From NCBI GenBank assembly GCA_000702245.1, contig JNKY01000017.1, positions 147,775 to 211,774 on the forward strand: a stretch of 64,000 nucleotides of DNA. The letters are read 5' to 3'. Source of the DNA: Lachnospiraceae bacterium C6A11. Its GTDB lineage: Bacteria > Bacillota > Clostridia > Lachnospirales > Lachnospiraceae. Shown here piece by piece: positions 1 to 8,979 of the stretch (the stretch's first letter is position 1; each line of letters starts with the position of its first letter). The notes under the pieces are model-generated. The model was given only the letters and a program-made list of their open reading frames with translations, was not told where the DNA came from and did no database searches. The translations under genes and the position numbers were made by a program.

Positions 1-52
1 AATATATATTTTTAATTAAGATTCTATGAACATAAACTCATGATAAACGAAT

Positions 53-84
53 AAAAAGCCCCTGACTGTTTTTTAATCAGTCAG
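53..84 (-). terminator. Intrinsic terminator after rsfS
   Basis: On the minus strand a 7-bp stem (CTGACTG / CAGTCAG) overlaps the rsfS stop codon and is followed by GGGGCTTTTTATT. It probably ends the obgE-yhbY-nadD-yqeK-rsfS transcript. Confidence 0.75.
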
Positions 85-411
85 AAGCTTTGCATCACGC
101 CATGTATGATCGAGATTGTAGAATTCTCTCATCTCACTTGAGAAGATATGGACGATGATGTCGCTGTAGTCAAGAAGTATCCAGCCGCCCTCGGCTCTTC
201 CCTCTCTATCCCTCATGTCTATTCCGTTATTGCTGCAGATTTCTTCAACAGCGTCACAGATAGCCTGAAGCTGATTCTTATTTGAACCGCTTGCGATAAC
301 AAAGGCATCACACATCGGAGAAACATTGCTGACATCAAGATTCTTTATATTGTAACCCTTTCTGTCTTCAATCGCCTTATTGATCAGTTTTACTTTTTCG
401 ATTAGTTTCAT
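73..411 (-). CDS. rsfS: Ribosomal silencing factor RsfS
   Basis: A 112-residue protein of the RsfS/Iojap family, which binds ribosomal protein L14 on the 50S subunit and blocks subunit joining when nutrients are short. Family-typical stretches include SPMCDAFVIASG near residue 31 and GWILLDYSDIIVHIF near residue 76; the length is normal for the family. It lies downstream of yqeK, as in many Firmicutes, but no LytR-CpsA-Psr gene sits between them here. It is the last gene before a terminator. Confidence 0.93.
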   Translation of the reverse strand: MKLIEKVKLINKAIEDRKGYNIKNLDVSNVSPMCDAFVIASGSNKNQLQAICDAVEEICSNNGIDMRDREGRAEGGWILLDYSDIIVHIFSSEMREFYNLDHTWRDAKLLTD

Positions 412-500
412 TATAGTCCCCTTTATTATAAATACGTTTTAAATATTTAATTAATTAGAATTACTGTTGCTTAATACTATTGTTATTAGCACCGTGATCA

Positions 501-1073
501 TTACTTGTTACGCTGCCTCAGATAATACTTGTAAGTCTCTTCGGTCATCTCGTCAATGATATCTGTTTTGCCGTCGAGATATTCAAGTGTATTTTTCAGA
601 ATATGCAGTACAGCCGTGTCGATATCTGTGAAGGCTTCCTGTCTTATTTCAGGCAGTTCAAAGATCATCTTTCTGTTCGGCTCGATATAATCTGCAATAA
701 AGATTATCTTATCCATAAGAGTCATTGCCGGACGACCTGTCGTATGATAGGTTATGGCATTTAGTATTTCCTCATCCTTAACGCCGTATTTTTCACGTGC
801 GTAGTAGGCACCGAGCTTTCCATGAAGAAGATCCGGATTGGCCCTTTCACTTTCACTTATAGGAAGCTTGAATTTTTCACACTTCTTAAGCTTGTCATCC
901 GTTGGGAGGCACTTGGCGTTATCGTGAAGAAGTCCTGCAATACGCGCCTTCTGGATATCTGCACCGTATCTCATAGCCATACAGGCAGCAGTATATTCAA
1001 CGCCAAAGGAATGGATAAGTCTCTTATCCGTAAGCTTCCCCTTAAGTTTATCGATCATATCTTTTCTGTCCAT
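501..1073 (-). CDS. yqeK: HD-domain hydrolase YqeK (probable Ap4A hydrolase)
   Basis: A 190-residue HD-superfamily metal-dependent phosphohydrolase. The HD motif is in LLHDNAKCL (about residues 48-56), preceded by HSFGVEYTA, which supplies another metal-ligand histidine. Characterised YqeK proteins hydrolyse diadenosine tetraphosphate symmetrically to ADP; that activity is assigned here by family only. Its start abuts the nadD stop, so translation is probably coupled. The nadD-yqeK-rsfS order is conserved in Firmicutes. Confidence 0.9.
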   Translation of the reverse strand: MDRKDMIDKLKGKLTDKRLIHSFGVEYTAACMAMRYGADIQKARIAGLLHDNAKCLPTDDKLKKCEKFKLPISESERANPDLLHGKLGAYYAREKYGVKDEEILNAITYHTTGRPAMTLMDKIIFIADYIEPNRKMIFELPEIRQEAFTDIDTAVLHILKNTLEYLDGKTDIIDEMTEETYKYYLRQRNK

Positions 1074-1702
1074 TATATATCCGCTCCCTGTAAATACAGT
1101 CCTTTATCTCTAATATATTCATCTACGGCCGCAGGAACTCTGTCCGAAATATCAACGTTGCCATTTACATCCTTACGAATAGCTGAGGATGAAATATTTC
1201 CGGCATCGCAGCTGAGAAACTCTATCTTAACATCCTTATATTTTTCAATATAGCTCTCTCTTATCGCCTGCAGCTCAGTTATATCGATATCATCTCTTAC
1301 CGCAGCAAGAAAAGTCATACTGCTGAAAAGCTTCTTTATCTCACGCCAGTAATATAGATTCTTTAGTGAATCGCCGCCGATTATAAAGAAGTATTTGTTT
1401 CTGACATGATTCTCTCTATCTGCCTGCTTCAGCTCTCGTATGGTATCGATGGTATAGGTGATACCGCCTCTCTTAAGCTCAATATCAGATGGCTCAAGTC
1501 CTTCGATATCCTTAATTGCAAGCTTTATCATCTGCAGCCTGTCATCGTCTGATATGGCAGCATCCTTTTTATAATAGGTATCACAGTTAGGCATGATAAG
1601 AACCTTATCAAGCTTATATTCAGTTAGAGCAGTCCTTGCAAGCATTATATGTCCGTTATGTATCGGATTGAAGGAACCTCCGAGTATACCTATTCTCTGC
1701 AT
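1073..1702 (-). CDS. nadD: Nicotinate-nucleotide adenylyltransferase
   Basis: NadD transfers AMP from ATP to nicotinate mononucleotide in NAD synthesis. The nucleotidyltransferase signature GGSFNPIHNGH is at the N-terminus and the second signature ISSSAIR near the C-terminus. I placed the start at MQRIGILGGSF because the P-loop-like motif normally begins within the first ten residues; an in-frame start eight codons upstream (1726) also exists. The product is about 209 residues, normal for the family. It overlaps yqeK at its end. Confidence 0.92.
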   Translation of the reverse strand: MQRIGILGGSFNPIHNGHIMLARTALTEYKLDKVLIMPNCDTYYKKDAAISDDDRLQMIKLAIKDIEGLEPSDIELKRGGITYTIDTIRELKQADRENHVRNKYFFIIGGDSLKNLYYWREIKKLFSSMTFLAAVRDDIDITELQAIRESYIEKYKDVKIEFLSCDAGNISSSAIRKDVNGNVDISDRVPAAVDEYIRDKGLYLQGADI

Positions 1703-1778
1703 AATTACTCCTTGATAGTCAATCAATCGGTCATTGTCATAATCAGATTTTTTCAGAAACTCAATAATATATTACGGC

Positions 1779-2069
1779 CTATCTGGGGAACTCAATTCCC
1801 GGCTTCTCGTTATTTCTCTTATATAATACTATCTTTCTGCCAATTACCTGAACAACTTCGCTGTGTGTTCTCTCAGCAAGTGTTGCTGCGATCTCACGAG
1901 GATCGTCAAGGCAGTTCTTGAGTACATTTATCTTGATAAGCTCTCTCTTCTTGATGGCCTCAGCAACTGACTCAGTGAACTCAGGTGTAAGACTTGCCTT
2001 GCCAAGGCTGAGAATACAGTCCATAGTCATTGCAAGACCTTTAAGATAAGATCTTTCCTTACTTGTCAT
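1779..2069 (-). CDS. yhbY: YhbY-family RNA-binding protein (CRM domain)
   Basis: A 96-residue single-domain protein with the CRS1/YhbY (CRM) fold, associated with 50S assembly. It starts MTSKERSYLKGLAM and contains the ALKKRELIKINVLKN-like segment (AIKKRELIKINVLKN, about residues 38-52) typical of the family. It follows obgE by 15 nt and precedes nadD, the usual clostridial order, and should be co-transcribed with both. Confidence 0.9.
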   Translation of the reverse strand: MTSKERSYLKGLAMTMDCILSLGKASLTPEFTESVAEAIKKRELIKINVLKNCLDDPREIAATLAERTHSEVVQVIGRKIVLYKRNNEKPGIEFPR

Positions 2070-2084
2070 ATTTATTCCTTTCCA

Positions 2085-3389
<1,305 letters not shown>

Positions 3390-3417
3390 CTATTTCAAAA
3401 TCAAACAAATACATGTT

Positions 3418-3439
3418 ACCTGCAAATACTATTGCAGGT
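3418..3439. other. Short inverted repeat upstream of obgE
   Basis: ACCTGCAA and TTGCAGGT flank a 6-nt loop between the rpmA terminator and obgE. No U-tract follows on the minus strand, so this is not a standard terminator. It may be an operator or an mRNA 5' hairpin; the function is unknown. Confidence 0.4.
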
Positions 3440-3461
3440 CTTGATCAACTTATTTTCTCTG

Positions 3462-3492
3462 TAAAGAAAGGGAGCTGATTAAAACAGCTCCC
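3462..3492 (-). terminator. Intrinsic terminator after rpmA
   Basis: An 8-bp GC-rich stem (GGGAGCTG / CAGCTCCC) with a 7-nt loop is followed on the minus strand by TTTCTTT. It lies just past the rpmA stop codon and ends the rplU-prp-rpmA transcript. Confidence 0.85.
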
Positions 3493-3512
3493 TTAACCTC
3501 TGTACTGCGAAA

Positions 3513-3794
3513 TTACTCAGCAGGATGTACTGAAACCTGCTTCTTGTCTCTTCCGAGTCTCTCAAATCTTACAACACCATCAACTAATGCAAAAAGTGTA
3601 TCGTCTCCGCCACGTCCTACATTAAGTCCCGGATGAATCTTTGTTCCGCGCTGTCTGTAAAGTATATTTCCAGCTTTTACAAACTGTCCATCTGCTCTCT
3701 TGGCGCCAAGTCTCTTTGCCTCAGAATCACGTCCGTTCTTAGTAGAACCAACTCCCTTCTTGTGAGCAAAGAACTGTAAATCCATTCTAAACAT
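3513..3794 (-). CDS. rpmA: 50S ribosomal protein bL27 with N-terminal extension
   Basis: A 93-residue L27. It begins MFRMDLQFF followed by AHKKGVGS, the Firmicutes form in which Prp removes the first nine residues after the FF pair so that the mature tail can reach the peptidyl-transferase centre. The core motif [21 protein letters not shown] is family-typical. A GGAGGTG ribosome-binding site ten nt upstream supports the first ATG and therefore the extension. It lies directly downstream of prp, its processing protease. Confidence 0.97.
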   Translation of the reverse strand: MFRMDLQFFAHKKGVGSTKNGRDSEAKRLGAKRADGQFVKAGNILYRQRGTKIHPGLNVGRGGDDTLFALVDGVVRFERLGRDKKQVSVHPAE

Positions 3795-3799
3795 CTGTT

Positions 3800-4123
3800 T
3801 TACACCTCCCTGATGTAAACTTTCACAAAATTTCGTCCATTCTCCTCTGCTATATCGGATATTCCTTTATAGAGAGAATTTATCAGCAGCTTACTGTCGC
3901 CGCTTACTTCGGATACGACTTTGAATTTGATGTCGCCTCTCTCAGCTGTTTCACCGACGAATCTGTCATCGGTCAGAAGTTCTATCGAATTAATGGTATT
4001 AAATACCAGAGTACTTACTGCACAGCAGACAAGATCTCTTCCGTATTTACCCGATCCGGCATGACCTCTTACTGAAAATCCGAAAAATTCATCATTTTTT
4101 TTGTAAAATACTGCTTTGATCAT
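3800..4123 (-). CDS. prp: Ribosomal-processing cysteine protease Prp
   Basis: A 107-residue protease of the Prp (formerly YsxB) family that cleaves the N-terminal extension of L27. The catalytic histidine is in VRGHAGSG (about residue 21) and the catalytic cysteine in the LVCCAVS segment (about residue 33). The gene sits between rplU and rpmA with 5-nt gaps, the diagnostic rplU-prp-rpmA arrangement. The extended L27 next door shows the substrate site is intact. Confidence 0.95.
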   Translation of the reverse strand: MIKAVFYKKNDEFFGFSVRGHAGSGKYGRDLVCCAVSTLVFNTINSIELLTDDRFVGETAERGDIKFKVVSEVSGDSKLLINSLYKGISDIAEENGRNFVKVYIREV

Positions 4124-4128
4124 AAGCC

Positions 4129-4434
4129 TTATGCATTGATTGAATCAATCTTTACAAGTGTATATGGCTGTCTGTGACCATTCTTCTTGTGATATCCTGT
4201 CTTTGGCTTGTACTTGTAAACAACAACCTTCTTAGCCTTGCCCTCGCCAAGTACTGTTGCCTTAACAGTAGCGCTCTTTGCAGCATCTCCACAGATAACA
4301 TCTGAATCCTTGCTTACAACAACAACATCAAATGTAACAGTTGCATCTTTCTCTGCATTAAGCTTCTCTACCTTAATGACATCTCCTTCAGATACCTTGT
4401 ACTGCTTTCCGCCTGTAGCTATAATTGCGTACAT
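4129..4434 (-). CDS. rplU: 50S ribosomal protein bL21
   Basis: A 101-residue L21 beginning MYAIIATGGKQYKV and ending with the conserved KKNGHRQPYTLVKI segment. I chose this ATG over one 16 codons upstream because AGGAGG lies immediately 5' of it and because L21 proteins begin with this MYAII sequence. It heads the rplU-prp-rpmA operon, with a strong promoter and an L21-type leader upstream. Confidence 0.97.
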   Translation of the reverse strand: MYAIIATGGKQYKVSEGDVIKVEKLNAEKDATVTFDVVVVSKDSDVICGDAAKSATVKATVLGEGKAKKVVVYKYKPKTGYHKKNGHRQPYTLVKIDSINA

Positions 4435-4442
4435 ATGGTTTC

Positions 4443-4520
4443 CTCCTATCATTATTACTCGCCAACTTTGGCGGCGTCTCATTTGGACACACTTTTAGCC
4501 TCGTTGTGCGGCACACTTTG
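4443..4520 (-). ncRNA. Probable L21 leader RNA (autoregulatory)
   Basis: The mRNA between the promoter and rplU contains GTGTGCCGCACAACGAGGC, a second GTGTG segment, and a hairpin with CGCCAA / TTGGCG arms (4460-4473) close to the AGGAGG site. The layout matches the Firmicutes L21 ribosomal-protein leader described for rplU mRNAs. I infer feedback control by L21 binding. I recognise the general pattern rather than a verified covariance-model match. Confidence 0.65.
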
Positions 4521-4522
4521 AC

Positions 4523-4551
4523 AATATAGCATCTGTAAATACTTATGTCAA
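4523..4551 (-). promoter_or_regulatory. SigmaA-type promoter of rplU-prp-rpmA
   Basis: On the minus strand TTGACA (4546-4551) and TATATT (4523-4528) are separated by 17 nt. This is a near-consensus housekeeping promoter located just upstream of the L21 leader. Confidence 0.85.
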
Positions 4552-4574
4552 GTGATATTTTATTATAAATCGCT

Positions 4575-5912
4575 CTATAAATCAGTAGATGTAAATGACT
4601 GTGGCTGTTCGAATTCTACACTGTTGTCAGGCTTATCGTAGATTGAAGTGTCCTGAACTTGTGAAACCGGCTCTGCTTCTTTTGGCTCAGACTTCGGAGC
4701 TGCAGGCTCTTCTATCTTGGTTGGTTTATCAACAGTCTGTGAACCAAATGAATTGTCCGGCTGACCGAAACCGCCGAAATCAGCTGTATTCTGTGGCTGG
4801 TTATAATTCATATTTGGATTGAAACCGCCAACATTCTGATTATAGCCGCCCATTTGAGGCTGACCGAAGCTATTCATATTAGGCTGCACGAAGTTACCCA
4901 TGTTCTGTGGCTGACCAAAGCCATTCATATTAGGCTGACCAAAGTTACCCATGTTCTGTGGCTGATTATAATTCATATTCTGATTGTAGCCGCCCATATT
5001 TGGCTGACCAAAGTTATTCAACTGTTGCTGTCCGTAACCACCCATCTGTGGCTGACCAAAGCTGTTCATATTAGGCTGACCACCAAAGGTTGCTCTCTGA
5101 TTAAAACTGCCCCGCTGATCGTATGCCGAATTCTGAGGAGTATTATATACATTCATTCCTGTACCGAAACCAAACTGTGAAGATTGCTGAGGTCTCTGTG
5201 AATAAGGGATGCCATACATTCCGTTATTAGGTGTAATTCTGCTCTGACCGTACATCCTGACATCGTCCTGAGCAACTGATTTTGATATGCCGATGACAGT
5301 AAGAAGAGCAAATACAGATTCGGCTGCTTCCAGGATACTATTCATAACGTAGTTTTCAGGTTTATATGTCATTTTTCCAGCTTCGATAAAATATGATATT
5401 GTTCCAGCTAAAGAAATAGTGAATAGAATGACTGCAAAAACAATAATTCCAGCTACAACTCCCCCTCTGTCAGGAGTTGTAAAACATAATATAAAAAGTA
5501 TGATTAACAATAGTGCAATTACAAATGTAAGGTATGATTCAAAGGAATACTTTATTAACCAAAGTGTATAAGTAAAACTTGACTCTCTTTTACTTGAAAA
5601 CAGAGACTCCATTGCTTTTTTATATATATCAAAATATTTGATATATCCTATAGAACTAAATATCAGTGAGGTAGCAAGGCATCCAACAGACGCTTTGTTT
5701 AGTTTAGCAAAAGCAAATGTTGCTGTAAGTAATAGGCATACAAGAGTAGCAATACAACTAAACTCTACCAAGCCTTTCATGTGTTTCATTGTACCAGCGA
5801 CTATAAAAAGACCTCTTCCGTTTGTGATAGCGTATACACCTAAGCCTAAAGTAAATATGGCAGCTATCGCGCCCATCAATGCCCCGTTTTTGTACTCTTT
5901 CCCCTGATTCAT
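4575..5912 (-). CDS. Membrane protein with Gln/Asn-rich C-terminal tail
   Basis: A 445-residue protein of unknown function. The first 210 or so residues contain about six hydrophobic segments. The remainder is low-complexity and rich in Gln, Asn, Gly, Phe, Tyr and Met, built from many copies of a short unit such as FGQPNMN and GGYGQ, and ends in an acidic Pro/Glu stretch. I chose the ATG at 5912 (MNQGKEYKNG) because AGGAGG precedes it; an upstream in-frame start at 5954 lacks one. The next gene upstream encodes a membrane protein of similar topology, so the two may be diverged paralogues. They lie between ribonuclease G and rplU, a place normally without them. Confidence 0.7.
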   Translation of the reverse strand: MNQGKEYKNGALMGAIAAIFTLGLGVYAITNGRGLFIVAGTMKHMKGLVEFSCIATLVCLLLTATFAFAKLNKASVGCLATSLIFSSIGYIKYFDIYKKAMESLFSSKRESSFTYTLWLIKYSFESYLTFVIALLLIILFILCFTTPDRGGVVAGIIVFAVILFTISLAGTISYFIEAGKMTYKPENYVMNSILEAAESVFALLTVIGISKSVAQDDVRMYGQSRITPNNGMYGIPYSQRPQQSSQFGFGTGMNVYNTPQNSAYDQRGSFNQRATFGGQPNMNSFGQPQMGGYGQQQLNNFGQPNMGGYNQNMNYNQPQNMGNFGQPNMNGFGQPQNMGNFVQPNMNSFGQPQMGGYNQNVGGFNPNMNYNQPQNTADFGGFGQPDNSFGSQTVDKPTKIEEPAAPKSEPKEAEPVSQVQDTSIYDKPDNSVEFEQPQSFTSTDL

Positions 5913-5969
5913 AGTTGTACCTCCTGAATACTTAAAAATATCATCAACTGTCATTTAACAGCATAGTGA

Positions 5970-6719
5970 TCAAAGTCTGTTTTTACTGTCTATTTCTCTG
6001 ATCTCACCGTATTCTTCTATCTCGCGGCGGAAATCATCCTCGTCCGGATTGAAATTTGAAGCAGCGCGTTCCTTTCTGAACGGCTCTCTGGTTAAGAGAA
6101 GCGCGTAACATACCATAGCACACTCAAATACAGTCCATATGATGTATACGATATTCTGCTTCCAATAATCCTTGTAGACCTCTTTGTCCTTCATGGTATT
6201 TATTATATACAGTCCTTCGGCAACAAGTGTTGCAACCATGTAGAAGAAATAAATAACCATAAGAGGAATAACCGGCTTCCTATACATCGTAAATATAACG
6301 ATCACAGCAAATGCGATCAGGAGCACGGTACATATCAAAAGAGTAAAGCCCGAAATCGGACTAAATAGCTTATATGCTTTTATACTGAAATTGGTTTTCT
6401 TTTTGACACCGCTTTTTACTGAATTTTTGAAGATATTTACATACTTATCGAGTCTTGCAAGTGCCGTTACGCTCTTTATAAGAACGTACAAGGCGATACT
6501 GCTTATTATAAGTCTGTTATATCTTAGAATAGCGAGAGCTATCGCTATAACCGCGAACGATATCATCAGAACCTTTGAAAATCCGTCATAGATATTGATT
6601 CCCTTTTGTTTGCCGGGACTGAACATTATAAGACTGACAATATCGACCAATGAAACAAAAATAAAAATAGCTGATGCAACCCTGAACTTTTCCTTCTCTA
6701 ATTCCATACTTTGTCCCAC
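5970..6719 (-). CDS. Polytopic membrane protein of unknown function
   Basis: About 249 residues with six predicted hydrophobic segments and a charged C-terminal tail ending in EEYGEIREIDSKNRL. I do not recognise a family. Spacing of the helices and the linker containing KKKTNFSIKAYKLFS resemble the N-terminal half of the following gene, suggesting paralogy. The start could be the GTG at 6719 or the ATG at 6707; neither has ideal ribosome-binding-site spacing. A sigmaA-type promoter at 6779-6807 precedes it, so the pair can be transcribed separately from rng. Confidence 0.65.
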   Translation of the reverse strand: MGQSMELEKEKFRVASAIFIFVSLVDIVSLIMFSPGKQKGINIYDGFSKVLMISFAVIAIALAILRYNRLIISSIALYVLIKSVTALARLDKYVNIFKNSVKSGVKKKTNFSIKAYKLFSPISGFTLLICTVLLIAFAVIVIFTMYRKPVIPLMVIYFFYMVATLVAEGLYIINTMKDKEVYKDYWKQNIVYIIWTVFECAMVCYALLLTREPFRKERAASNFNPDEDDFRREIEEYGEIREIDSKNRL

Positions 6720-6778
6720 TTTTCCTATAGTTTTTTTGCACTGAAAAAAATAGCCCTTTCAGCTGTATTACCCCCTTG

Positions 6779-6807
6779 ATTATACAACTAACGGACTATT
6801 TTGTCAT
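6779..6807 (-). promoter_or_regulatory. Promoter for the two membrane-protein genes
   Basis: ATGACA (6802-6807) and TATAAT (6779-6784) on the minus strand are separated by 17 nt. The leader contains GGGGGTAAT and an imperfect hairpin with CTGAAA / TTTCAG arms around 6742-6762. Confidence 0.7.
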
Positions 6808-6810
6808 TTA

Positions 6811-8025
6811 TTATTTGCTTTCATCCAGCAGTTTTTCGATAGAATATGTACTGCCTGTTCGCTGTCTGGTAAGCTCTGCCAGACCAAGTGATGTCATGTC
6901 GACGAAGAAGCATTTTTTGTGGTCTCTTGAGATGAATTCCTTCAATCTCGATAAGACTCTTTCCTGAGATGAAGCTTCTCTCATATTTATCAGATCGACT
7001 ATGATGATTCCCGACAGATTTCTTACTCTTAAAACCTTCGAGATCATCTCGGCAGCTTCTTTGTTTGTTTTAACAATATGCTCTTCAAAATCGCTGCCCT
7101 TTATATCCTTACCTGTATTTACGTCGATTACTGTAAGGGCTTCTGTCAGGTCAACGATCAGATAACCGCCCGAAGGGAGGTATATCTTTCTGCCAAACAT
7201 AACCTTAAGGTTACGGTCAATATTGTAGAGAGCCCTGAGTGACTGCATCTTATCGTTATGAAGGATAAGCTCTGATTGATCAAAGCCCTCGTTGGAAAGC
7301 TCATCATAAAGATCCTTTATATCCGTGACTACAGTCAGTTTATTATAGGTCTTTTTAAATCTGAGATCCCTTAAATATTCTGCAGGATCCTCTTCTCTTC
7401 TATAGATGCAGCATCCTGCTGTACTGCTTAGTCCTGCGGCAATAACATCGTTAAGACTTTTAAGTGTATTTACAGTATCTTCTACGATCAGATCTACATT
7501 CTCAGATAAAACAGAGGTAATCGCTGATCTGAAGATTACGCCTGAACTATCTCTGAAATCCTCGCTGTGATCATTCTTGATTTTTTCGTAAATACTGTTA
7601 AGCCTTTCTCTCTCTTCATTGCTCGTGATCTTCTTGGAGATACCAAGTCTTCCGGAACAGTTCGCAATAGCATAACGTCCGCGAAGGGAAATATCAGCTG
7701 TCGCCTGCGCCCTTTTATTTCCGGTGGCCGCCTTAGTCTTCTGAACCAGGAGCCAGTCACCCTTTTTAACAGTAGATTTATTTCCGTGTTTTACAAAGAT
7801 GTGTTTTCCTTCATTCTCATCAAGTGAGTAATATAGTATTTCTCCACCTTCTATCCGAAGGAAGGCAGCTTTAAGGTTTTCAACGATATTATCGACTACG
7901 GCGACATAAATACCACCGGTTTCAGATTCATTACAAAAAGGATGAACCTCCGAAAGAACCTCATCCTCATAGATAAATGCTACCGCCCCACAGCTTGCTT
8001 TAGTTAATACAATACGCCCATCCAT
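6811..8025 (-). CDS. rng: Ribonuclease G/E family endoribonuclease
   Basis: A 404-residue Rne/Rng-family RNase that cleaves single-stranded AU-rich RNA. An S1-like domain lies at about residues 35-110. The catalytic magnesium-binding aspartates are in LTVIDVNTGK (about residue 305) and IIIVDLINM (about residue 345). It is shorter than E. coli RNase G (489 residues), as in several clostridial homologues. The order radical-SAM - TIGR03936 - rng - rplU is conserved in Clostridia, here interrupted by two membrane-protein genes. Confidence 0.92.
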   Translation of the reverse strand: MDGRIVLTKASCGAVAFIYEDEVLSEVHPFCNESETGGIYVAVVDNIVENLKAAFLRIEGGEILYYSLDENEGKHIFVKHGNKSTVKKGDWLLVQKTKAATGNKRAQATADISLRGRYAIANCSGRLGISKKITSNEERERLNSIYEKIKNDHSEDFRDSSGVIFRSAITSVLSENVDLIVEDTVNTLKSLNDVIAAGLSSTAGCCIYRREEDPAEYLRDLRFKKTYNKLTVVTDIKDLYDELSNEGFDQSELILHNDKMQSLRALYNIDRNLKVMFGRKIYLPSGGYLIVDLTEALTVIDVNTGKDIKGSDFEEHIVKTNKEAAEMISKVLRVRNLSGIIIVDLINMREASSQERVLSRLKEFISRDHKKCFFVDMTSLGLAELTRQRTGSTYSIEKLLDESK

Positions 8026-8096
8026 TACAATCCCCCAAATCGTTACCTACACAGTAAAATACAATACTTAAGAAGTGATTTTTGCTAAAAATATCT

Positions 8097-8885
8097 TCAA
8101 AAATGCTCGCCGGCATCACTGAGCGGTTTAAAACCACTCGCCTGATCACCGTAATAAGTTTCAAGTCTGAGTATATTATAATCAAACCTGTTATATTCAA
8201 CACCAAGCTTATCACAGATTGCAGTGAGAACATTCTCAGGCTTAATGTTATCATGACTTCCTGTAGCGATAAGCATATAGATGCCTTTGTCGTTCTCAGA
8301 ACCCTCTGTAACAGAATCAGCAGGCGCATCGGAAAGAACCGAAGCATCTTTATAATTATCCTTAACTGCGATATCAAATATATAAGGCTTAATATCCGTA
8401 ACAGCCTCTGACTTCTTGGCCTTCTTCAGGACCTCGATAGAAGCCCCTGCCATCAGCTTATCAATAATATTAGAAAAGCTTGTAAGATCATCATCTGTCG
8501 ACAGACCGAAGGTGCTTCTGCCCTTTTCTGTAAGAGTAATCATATAATCGGAAGCTGTAACTGCAGCCATAGAATTGACAGCGTTATCAGGAAGCGTAAC
8601 TATATCGATCATTTTAATGTATGGCGAACCCACCTTATTAAATCTGTCGATAATATCCTGACTGCTTGTGACAGATTCAAATTCAGCATCACAATATTCG
8701 CCTACCGACTCCATCATAAGCGGCATCGGCGCAGCAAAAGAAATGATCTGATGAGGGCTCATTCCGGTACTGTAGCTTATATCAAGCTCAGCCCTTCTGA
8801 TAGCCTTCTGAAAATACCTCATCACATCAAGATGACTTATGAACTTAACAGGTCCTGTTTTGCTGTACTTAATTCTGACTTTCAT
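8097..8885 (-). CDS. TIGR03936-family (DUF2344) radical-SAM-linked protein
   Basis: A 262-residue protein resembling the family found beside or fused to TIGR03960 radical SAM enzymes. The N-terminus MKVRIKYSKTGPVKFISHLD, followed by VMRYFQKAIRRAEL and YSTGMSPHQ, is characteristic. The biochemical role is unknown; an RNA or ribosome-related role is suspected from its neighbours. I chose the ATG at 8885 because it begins the conserved domain; an in-frame start at 8927 adds 14 unlikely residues and overlaps a hairpin repeat. The ribosome-binding site is weak. Confidence 0.82.
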   Translation of the reverse strand: MKVRIKYSKTGPVKFISHLDVMRYFQKAIRRAELDISYSTGMSPHQIISFAAPMPLMMESVGEYCDAEFESVTSSQDIIDRFNKVGSPYIKMIDIVTLPDNAVNSMAAVTASDYMITLTEKGRSTFGLSTDDDLTSFSNIIDKLMAGASIEVLKKAKKSEAVTDIKPYIFDIAVKDNYKDASVLSDAPADSVTEGSENDKGIYMLIATGSHDNIKPENVLTAICDKLGVEYNRFDYNILRLETYYGDQASGFKPLSDAGEHF

Positions 8886-8920
8886 TACGCATTTACCATA
8901 TATTACTATATCATATATAT

Positions 8921-8977
8921 CAATCAAACTATTCTCTCAGCTGTTTAAAATACACCTTCGAGAGTGTTTTAATTGAT
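8921..8977 (-). repeat. Intergenic hairpin repeat, copy A
   Basis: Imperfect 17-bp arms (8921-8937 and 8961-8977) enclose a loop that reads GAAGGTGTATTTT...CAGCTGA on the minus strand. The loop matches copies B-E while the arms differ. It lies 36 nt upstream of the downstream start codon. No U-tract follows. Confidence 0.7.
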
Positions 8978-8979
8978 AA

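Noticed and set aside
4840..5100. Tandem repeats near 4.9 kb as possible CRISPR or minisatellite
   Set aside because: The units vary in length, stay in frame and encode FGQPNMN-type repeats; there are no spacers of uniform size.
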